Source: Moraxella caviae (GTDB lineage: Bacteria > Pseudomonadota > Gammaproteobacteria > Pseudomonadales > Moraxellaceae). From it: 32,030 bases of DNA. The number at the start of each line of letters is the position of its first letter. The first letter of the stretch is position 1. Position numbers and translations under genes: made by a program. The notes below the pieces were generated by a model that was given only the letters and a program-made list of their open reading frames with translations, did not search any database and was not told the origin of the DNA. Location: positions 1 through 32,030 of the forward strand of contig NZ_MUXU01000006.1 of the NCBI RefSeq assembly GCF_002014985.1, in the 5' to 3' direction. Shown here piece by piece: positions 26,949-32,030 of the stretch.

Positions 26949-27950
26949 ATGTTTAATCCAAATCGTACCGCAAAATTGTTCGGTATCAGCGTATTGGCAG
27001 CGGCGTTGTTCGGCTGCTCACAGGATAAAGCGGCAGACGCAACCGCAGCCCAAGCAGACACCAAAACCGTGGCAATCACCGCCATCGTTGAGCATCCTGC
27101 ATTGGACGCAGCACGTCAAGGCGTGATTGAAAGTCTGGCAGAAGCAGGCTACAAAGAAGGCGAAAATTTGACGGTGAATTTCCAATCTGCACAAGGCAAC
27201 CAAGCCACCGCAGGACAAATCGCCAAGCAGTTTGCGTCTGACAATCCTGATGCCATCGTGGCAATTTCTACACCATCAGCACAAGCCGTGGCAGCAGCGA
27301 CCAGCACCATTCCTGTGGTGTTCACCGCGGTAACCAATCCTGTAGAAGCCAAACTGGTTTCAAGCGTTGAAGGTGGTGGTGCAAACATCACAGGTGCGTC
27401 TGACGCTTTGCCGTTTGAGCCGCAAGTTGCGCTGATTCAAGAAGTGCTGCCAAACGTGAAAAACGTAGGTTTTGTGTATAGTCCGGGTGAAGTGAACTCG
27501 GTAGAAACGCTAAAAGCACTAAAAGAGCATTTGCAAAAAGTGGGTATTAACTTGATTGAAGCGCCTGCCCAAAAATCAAGCGATGTGGCGATGGCAACCC
27601 AAAGTCTGGTGGGTAAAGTAGACATGATTTACACATCTACCGACAACAACGTCATCAATGCGTACGAAGCGCTTGCACAAGTGGCAAAAGAAGCGAAAAT
27701 TCCTTTGATGTCATCAGACCCAAGCACCGTTGAGCGTGGTGCAGCGATTGCGCTGGGCGTGAACTACAAAGATTTGGGGCGTGAAACGGGCAAAATCACT
27801 GCGCGTATCCTAGGTGGTGAAAATGCAGGCGCAATCCCTGTGTACACCGCTGAAACGCTGGATTTGACCATCAATACCAAAAACGCCGCCGAGCAAGGTG
27901 TGAGCATTCCACAAGCGGTGCTTGACCGTGCGGCAAACATCGTTGAATAA
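26949..27950 (+). CDS. ABC-transporter substrate-binding lipoprotein (TrpX-like family), copy 2
   Basis: The 333-residue paralogue of the preceding gene has a lipobox LFGC with Cys23. The N-terminal third is nearly the same as copy 1 (AIVEHPALDAARQGV, GENLTVNFQSAQGNQATAGQIAKQF), even over stretches of DNA. The ligand-facing middle and end differ more: EGGGANITGASDALPFEPQVALIQEV against NQVGIQPNITGLSSQLPLEPQIELFNKV. That pattern suggests duplication followed by a change in ligand range. AGGAG lies ahead of the ATG. A 418-bp spacer with its own promoter separates it from the permease gene, so the binding proteins can be expressed apart from the membrane components. Confidence 0.92.
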   Translation: MFNPNRTAKLFGISVLAAALFGCSQDKAADATAAQADTKTVAITAIVEHPALDAARQGVIESLAEAGYKEGENLTVNFQSAQGNQATAGQIAKQFASDNPDAIVAISTPSAQAVAAATSTIPVVFTAVTNPVEAKLVSSVEGGGANITGASDALPFEPQVALIQEVLPNVKNVGFVYSPGEVNSVETLKALKEHLQKVGINLIEAPAQKSSDVAMATQSLVGKVDMIYTSTDNNVINAYEALAQVAKEAKIPLMSSDPSTVERGAAIALGVNYKDLGRETGKITARILGGENAGAIPVYTAETLDLTINTKNAAEQGVSIPQAVLDRAANIVE

Positions 27951-28048
27951 TTGTCAAAAAAGTTATTAAATGATGAAAAACGTCTTGTGCTTATATGAGT
28001 GCATTTCAGCGCAAATGAGCGCAAGGCGATGGGCGTGATAAAACTTGC

Positions 28049-28077
28049 TTATCAAAAAGTGAAAATCATGCTAAAAT
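28049..28077 (+). promoter_or_regulatory. Promoter for the permease-ATPase operon
   Basis: TTATCA (28049-28054), 17-bp spacer, then TAAAAT (28072-28077) preceded by TGC as a TG extension. The predicted leader before the permease start is about 285 nt. Confidence 0.55.
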
Positions 28078-28095
28078 AGCAAAATTTTACCAAGG

Positions 28096-28121
28096 CACAC
28101 GCCCGAATTTCGTGGTGTGTG
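28096..28121 (+). promoter_or_regulatory. Leader hairpin with a T-rich tail (possible attenuator or terminator)
   Basis: CACACGCCCGAA pairs with TTCGTGGTGTGTG with one bulged T (and a G-U pair), followed by TTTTGGTGTTTT. It begins about 12 nt after the expected transcription start at 28.08 kb. It could terminate transcripts from binding protein 2, or act in the permease leader. Confidence 0.5.
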
Positions 28122-28368
28122 TTTTGGTGTTTTGTGAAGTCGGCATTTGTTTGGGTGTTGATTGATGTAATGAATTGGTAAGATGTTGGCAAGCAATTAG
28201 CCAAAACCGCCAATCATCAGCCAAACCCATGCAAACCGACACATTGGCAAGGAATGCTGCTTGAGCCATGCTCAAAACTGCTGGTGGATACTGGCGGTGC
28301 ATAAAGAATTTGTATACAACAAACTTGTGAATTTTGCTGCGTGGGCGGTGAAATCTTGGGGTGTTTTT

Positions 28369-29292
28369 ATGTCAATGATTGCCTTTTTTGGCGCACTTGA
28401 AAGCGGCTTGATTTATGCGCTGATGGCGCTTGGCGTGCTGATTTCGTTCCGTATTTTGGATTTTCCAGATTTGACGGCAGACGGCAGTTTTCCGCTTGGC
28501 GGTGCGGTGGCAGGACTTGCGATTGTCTCAGGGCTAAACCCTTGGTTGGCGTGTGTGCTTGGCATGGGCGCAGGGGCGATGGCAGGCGTGGTTACTGCGT
28601 GGCTGAACGTCAAACTTGGCATTTTACACCTGTTGGCGGGTATCTTGGTGATGACCGCCTTATATTCTGTGAATTTGCGCATCATGGGCGCGCCAAACTT
28701 GTCATTGCTTGGCGAGCCAACCGTGTTTTCACCTTTTATTGAGGGTGGCAACGGCTTTTGGGTGCGTGCGCTGGTGGCAGGCGTGGTCGTTTTGGTGGCA
28801 AAATTGGTGCTGGATTGGTTTTTTAGCACGGAGACGGGTCTTTCTATGCGCGCCACAGGCTCAAATCTAAAAATGGCACAAGCGCAAGGCATTAACACGT
28901 CTTGGATTATTATTCTGGGCATGGCGATTAGTAATGGCTTGATTGCGCTGTCTGGTGCGCTGTTTGTGCAGACGCAAGGCAGTGCCGACATTTCTATCGG
29001 TATTGGTACGATTGTCATCGGTCTTGCGGCGGTTATCATTGGCGAGACGGTATTGAGTGCTAAAAAGATGTTTTGGATTACGCTGTCGGTGGTGATTGGT
29101 GCGGTGCTTTATAAGCTGTTCATTCAGATTGCGCTGTCTAGTCAGACGCTGCGCAGCATTGGTTTTGGGCCGCAGGATTTGAATTTGGTAACTGCGCTTT
29201 TGGTGGTGATTGTCTTGATGTTGCCAAAATTTCGCACAAGATTACTGGCTGGACTTGGCGTTCGTAAGTCTGGCAAATCACTGCAAAAATAA
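28369..29292 (+). CDS. ABC-transporter permease (TrpY-like)
   Basis: A 307-residue polytopic inner-membrane protein is the channel subunit of the importer whose binding proteins lie upstream. It contains family features FRILDFPDLTADGSFPLGGAV, LNVKLGILHLLAGILVMTALYSVNLRIMGAPNLSLL and TGSNLKMAQAQGINTSWIIILGMAISNGLIALSGALF, typical of the BPD_transp_2 type paired with ABC_sub_bind proteins. About eight to nine hydrophobic helices are visible. I start it at ATG 28369; the ATG at 28375 is equally possible, and the upstream TTG reading is unlikely. The ribosome site is weak (GGGGTG). The ATPase gene starts 13 bp after the stop. Confidence 0.92.
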   Translation: MSMIAFFGALESGLIYALMALGVLISFRILDFPDLTADGSFPLGGAVAGLAIVSGLNPWLACVLGMGAGAMAGVVTAWLNVKLGILHLLAGILVMTALYSVNLRIMGAPNLSLLGEPTVFSPFIEGGNGFWVRALVAGVVVLVAKLVLDWFFSTETGLSMRATGSNLKMAQAQGINTSWIIILGMAISNGLIALSGALFVQTQGSADISIGIGTIVIGLAAVIIGETVLSAKKMFWITLSVVIGAVLYKLFIQIALSSQTLRSIGFGPQDLNLVTALLVVIVLMLPKFRTRLLAGLGVRKSGKSLQK

Positions 29293-29305
29293 GGGGAAAT
29301 GACTC

Positions 29306-30100
29306 ATGATGCAAGCTAGCGATTTGCGTTTGACTTTTAACGCAGGCACGCCGATTGAAAACCCTGCTTTGCGTGGTATCAGCCTAAACATTGCCGATGG
29401 CGAATTTGTTACCGTCATTGGCACAAACGGCGCAGGCAAATCCACATTTTTGAACGCCATCAGCGGCGCAATCAAAGTGGACAGCGGTAAAATCATCATC
29501 AATGGCACAGACGTTACCAAAAAAGCCACGCACCAGCGCAGCAACTGGGTGGCGCGTGTTTTCCAAGACCCGATGGCGGGCACTTGCGAAGCCTTAACCA
29601 TTGAAGAAAACATGGCACTTGCTTATAAGCGTGGTAGCAGCCGTGGACTAAAAGGCGCATTAAACAGCCATAACCGTGAGCTGTTTCGTGAAAAATTATC
29701 GGTGCTAAAATTGGGGCTGGAAAACCGCTTGACTGACCGCATGGGTCTGCTTTCTGGCGGACAACGCCAAGCGGTGAGCCTGCTTATGGCGAGTCTTCAG
29801 CCATCAAAAATTCTACTTTTGGACGAGCATACAGCCGCCCTAGATCCAAAAACAGCCGCCTTTGTGCTTGAGCTGACCGACAAAATCGTTACCGAAAATA
29901 AGCTGACCACCATGATGGTAACGCACTCCATGCAGCAGGCGCTGACGCACGGCACACGCACCGTCATGCTACACCAAGGACAAGTGGTGCTTGATGTGTC
30001 TGGCGATGAAAGACGTGGCATGGACGTGCCAGATTTGCTGGCGATGTTTGAAAAAACACGCGGTGAGAAAGTGGAAGATGATGCGTTGCTTTTGGGCTAA
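29306..30100 (+). CDS. ABC-transporter ATP-binding protein (TrpZ-like)
   Basis: The 264-residue cytosolic ATPase of the importer has Walker A GTNGAGKST (Lys45), a Q-loop VFQDPMAGTC, signature LSGGQRQAVSLLMAS (about 149-163), Walker B ILLLDEHTAALDP (about 170-182), and the switch His in MVTHSMQQAL. The DEHTAALDP variant, with His after the catalytic Glu, recurs in this ATPase subfamily. AAGGGG precedes two adjacent ATG codons; I use the first. It is tightly packed between the permease and a small membrane protein gene, so all three should be one transcript. Confidence 0.95.
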   Translation: MMQASDLRLTFNAGTPIENPALRGISLNIADGEFVTVIGTNGAGKSTFLNAISGAIKVDSGKIIINGTDVTKKATHQRSNWVARVFQDPMAGTCEALTIEENMALAYKRGSSRGLKGALNSHNRELFREKLSVLKLGLENRLTDRMGLLSGGQRQAVSLLMASLQPSKILLLDEHTAALDPKTAAFVLELTDKIVTENKLTTMMVTHSMQQALTHGTRTVMLHQGQVVLDVSGDERRGMDVPDLLAMFEKTRGEKVEDDALLLG

Positions 30101-30109
30101 GGATACGGC

Positions 30110-30385
30110 ATGAAACTAAACCCACGTTTGGCGAATGTGATTTCGCTGCTGCTGTTTTTCGTTGGCGTGATGGCGGTGGCGGTGTGCGTGATTGAAGATA
30201 ATGGCTATGCGTATCACGCCTTTGTGCTGTGCGGCGCGCTGTCTGTGCTTGCTGAAGCCATCAGCTTGTACGCAGGCAATAAACAGCCCAATGCCACGCC
30301 ACGCCAAAAACGCTTTATTTTGATTTTTCAAGCGGTGTTTTGGCTGATTGGTTGGGCGCTCGTGTATTCGTTTGATTTGTTTTAA
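30110..30385 (+). CDS. Small membrane protein of unknown function
   Basis: I do not recognise this 91-residue protein. It shows three hydrophobic segments, about residues 10-28 (VISLLLFFVGVMAVAVCVI), 35-55 (YAYHAFVLCGALSVLAEAISLY) and 70-90 (FILIFQAVFWLIGWALVYSF), with a short basic loop NKQPNATPRQKR between the last two. AAGGA precedes the ATG, which lies 9 bp after the ATPase stop. It is therefore probably co-expressed with the importer and could be an accessory subunit, but that is inference from position. A strong terminator follows. Confidence 0.75.
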   Translation: MKLNPRLANVISLLLFFVGVMAVAVCVIEDNGYAYHAFVLCGALSVLAEAISLYAGNKQPNATPRQKRFILIFQAVFWLIGWALVYSFDLF

Positions 30386-30483
30386 AATTTATTTTTAAAA
30401 AGTGTGGCGAACTGGCGGCTTGTCGGTTTGATTTGCTGGTTTGATTGACAGCCAATTTTAAAGTTCACAAAATCATCGCAAAC

Positions 30484-30514
30484 AAAAAGACTTGAGTGCG
30501 CACCAAGTCTTTTT
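30484..30514 (+). terminator. Rho-independent terminator ending the importer operon
   Basis: A perfect 11-bp stem AAAAAGACTTG / CAAGTCTTTTT with a 9-nt loop and continuing T. It lies about 100 bp past the small membrane protein gene. The same spacer has a near 13-bp duplication of GGTTTGAT at 30424-30444, and I see no firm promoter for purU. Confidence 0.88.
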
Positions 30515-30665
30515 GTGTTTTTAAAGTGCGCTTACTTTTTCAGTTCGGCTTAATTCGGCTTATTATTTAAGTATTGATACGCATTTCGTACCAAAAAGTA
30601 GAGTTAAAAATTTGACCAACTCAATTTCATCAACTTACTAAAACTCAAGAAACTAAGAAAAAATC

Positions 30666-31574
30666 ATGAAAACCACAAAAACCACAACCAATTCTCCCAA
30701 ATCGCCCATTCGCACAAACTACGATAACCACGCACGGCTTTTGGTAACTTGCCAAGACCAATCAGGCATCGTGCAGGCAGTGTCAGGGTTTTTGTATCAT
30801 CATGGCGCAAACATTGTATCGCTTGACCAGCACACCACCGAAGCCTATGGCGGCAAATATTTCATGCGTGTGGAATTTCATGTGGACGATTTGCTTGCCA
30901 AAAAGGCGCAGCTCATTGAGACGTTTGAGCGCAATGTGGCGCAAAAATACGGCATGCAGTGGCGTTTGACGTGCAGCAGCGAGCTAAAACGTGTGGGCAT
31001 TTTGGTGTCCAAAGAAGACCATGCGCTGCAAGAGCTTTTGTGGCGATACAGTCGCGGCGTGCTGCCGTGCGTGATTACAAAAGTGGTGTCTAACCATGAA
31101 GATTTGCGTGCGGACGTGGAAAAATTCGGCATTGAATTTGTGCATATTCCTGTGAATAAAGACAATAAAGCCGAAGCCTACGCCAAGATTGATGACATCA
31201 TGCAGGGCAATGATTTGCTGGTGCTGGCACGCTATATGCAGATTTTAAGCCCTGAATTTGTGGAGCGTTGGCAGATGAAAGTGATTAACATTCACCATTC
31301 GTTTTTGCCTGCTTTTGTGGGCGCAAATCCGTATAAGCAAGCCTTTGATAAGGGCGTAAAACTCATCGGGGCGACCGCGCATTATGTAACGAGCGAGCTT
31401 GACGAAGGGCCAATCATTGAGCAGGGCGTGGAGCGTGTCAGCCATAATTACAGCGTGGAGCAGCTGCGTGAACTGGGGCGTGATATTGAGCGAGATGTGC
31501 TGGCACGAGCGGTGCTGTGGCATTTAGAAGACCGCATTATTTTAGATGGACATAAAACGGTGGTTTTTGATTGA
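30666..31574 (+). CDS. purU: Formyltetrahydrofolate deformylase
   Basis: PurU hydrolyses 10-formyltetrahydrofolate to formate and tetrahydrofolate, balancing one-carbon pools and supplying formate for PurT. The 302-residue protein has an N-terminal ACT domain (about 18-100: RLLVTCQDQSGIVQAVSGFL, NIVSLDQHTTEAYGGKYFMR), the likely site of Met/Gly control. A formyltransferase-fold domain follows with VGILVSKEDHALQELLWR, the catalytic NIHHSFLPAF (about 208-217), and Asp in ELDEGPIIEQ (about 246). The first 18 residues form a Lys/Thr-rich tail, making it slightly longer than usual. The insertion sequence begins 22 bp after the stop, so its native 3' region has been displaced. Confidence 0.96.
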   Translation: MKTTKTTTNSPKSPIRTNYDNHARLLVTCQDQSGIVQAVSGFLYHHGANIVSLDQHTTEAYGGKYFMRVEFHVDDLLAKKAQLIETFERNVAQKYGMQWRLTCSSELKRVGILVSKEDHALQELLWRYSRGVLPCVITKVVSNHEDLRADVEKFGIEFVHIPVNKDNKAEAYAKIDDIMQGNDLLVLARYMQILSPEFVERWQMKVINIHHSFLPAFVGANPYKQAFDKGVKLIGATAHYVTSELDEGPIIEQGVERVSHNYSVEQLRELGRDIERDVLARAVLWHLEDRIILDGHKTVVFD

Positions 31575-31596
31575 TGGTGGTTTTATAAAAACCGTT

Positions 31597-32030
31597 GGGG
31601 CTGTACTAGAATAACAACCATGTTATACTAGTTTTATGAAGATAACCCATTGTAAACTAAGTAAAAAAGTTCAAAAAAGACTGCTTGAATTTTTTGTACT
31701 CGAAGTTACTGCTAGAAGTGCAGCTGATTTACTGGGTATTCACCCTAATTCAGCAGCCCTTTTTTACCACAAAATCCGCCTTGTGATAGAATACCACTTA
31801 GCTCTTGAAGCCAACACTGTCTTTGATGGTGAAGTTGAACTTGATGAAAGTTACTTCGGCGGTATTCGTAAAGGCAAACGTGGTCGTGGTGCAGCTGGTA
31901 AAACTGCTGTATTTGGTTTATTAAAACGCAATGATAAAGTTTACACTGTTGTTGTTAAAGATACTAAGACAAATACACTAATGCCAATTATCACAAGTAA
32001 AATCAAGCCTGATAGCATTGTCTACACAGA
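31597..32030 (+). mobile_element. IS1016-like (IS1595 family) insertion sequence, right copy, partial
   Basis: The element begins with GGGGCTGTACTAGAATAACA and runs off the right edge. Its first 188 bases repeat the left-edge copy in inverted orientation with one silent difference. It lies 22 bp downstream of purU. The bases next to the two copies differ (AAACCGTT here; TAAGTTTT at the left in the same orientation), as expected for separate insertions. Confidence 0.93.
31636..32030 (+). CDS. IS1595-family transposase, 3' end beyond the window
   Basis: An open frame from ATG 31636 runs 131 codons to the edge without a stop. The first 50 residues form the N-terminal DNA-binding part, with a helix-turn-helix-like EVTARSAADLLGIHPNSAALF. 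The ISXO2-like catalytic domain begins with VELDESYFGGIRKGKRGRG, containing the first catalytic Asp (Asp70 in LDESYF), and continues into KTAVFGLLKRN. This matches IS1016-type transposases of Moraxellaceae, Neisseriaceae and Pasteurellaceae. No frameshift is visible in the part present. Confidence 0.93.
   Translation, partial: MKITHCKLSKKVQKRLLEFFVLEVTARSAADLLGIHPNSAALFYHKIRLVIEYHLALEANTVFDGEVELDESYFGGIRKGKRGRGAAGKTAVFGLLKRNDKVYTVVVKDTKTNTLMPIITSKIKPDSIVYT

Larger units (their letters stand above)
27951..28368. other. Long spacer between binding protein 2 and the permease
   Basis: This 418-bp spacer has no gene I can support. It contains a promoter (28049-28077) and a leader hairpin (28096-28121). 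The permease frame stays open back to a TTG at 28261, but that stretch lacks a ribosome site and membrane-protein character, so I read it as leader. Confidence 0.5.

Overview
This 32 kb window looks like chromosomal DNA from a gammaproteobacterium of the family Moraxellaceae, most likely Moraxella or a close relative. The basis is the pyrG-kdsA-eno-ftsB-ispD gene run, Gram-negative envelope genes (lpxH, kdsA), an IS1016-like (IS1595-family) transposase, moderate G+C with AT-rich spacers, and a ComEC DNA-uptake channel. Genus is an inference; no rRNA or tRNA gene is visible.

Layout. Both edges lie inside copies of the same insertion sequence, placed as inverted repeats with their transposase 5' ends facing inward (1-188 and 31597-32030). 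Next, on the minus strand, come yebC, a VbhA-like antitoxin, a Fic enzyme and ilvA, the last three tightly packed. On the plus strand follow a 2-oxoglutarate/Fe(II) dioxygenase paired with a cysteine-desulfurase-like PLP enzyme, a cluster of palindromic repeats, a voltage-gated-type potassium channel with a C-terminal zinc ribbon, and a rhomboid protease. The minus-strand pair ppiB-lpxH comes next. From 10.3 kb onward everything is on the plus strand: glnS, ispH, recJ, pyrG, kdsA, eno, ftsB, ispD, comEC, sppA-like, two paralogous lipoprotein substrate-binding proteins, the permease and ATPase of their ABC importer, a small membrane protein, and purU.

How it works together. Most genes are core: protein synthesis (glnS), CTP supply (pyrG), glycolysis (eno), isoprenoids (ispH, ispD), LPS/Kdo and lipid A (kdsA, lpxH), division (ftsB), repair (recJ), isoleucine synthesis (ilvA) and one-carbon/purine balance (purU). 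Accessory parts are the Fic module upstream of ilvA, the dioxygenase/PLP pair, the duplicated binding-protein importer, and the IS copies.

The most unusual sequence-level signal is in the spacers. At least eight hold short degenerate tandem arrays with an 11-17 bp unit, often starting at or just after a stop codon, and the unit sequence mostly differs from spacer to spacer. The dioxygenase/PLP pair, the Fic/antitoxin/ilvA arrangement, the ComEC C-terminal domain without its metal-binding motif, and the leader structures of the importer locus are the best functional leads. I did not find a convincing multi-gene defence or otherwise wholly novel system.
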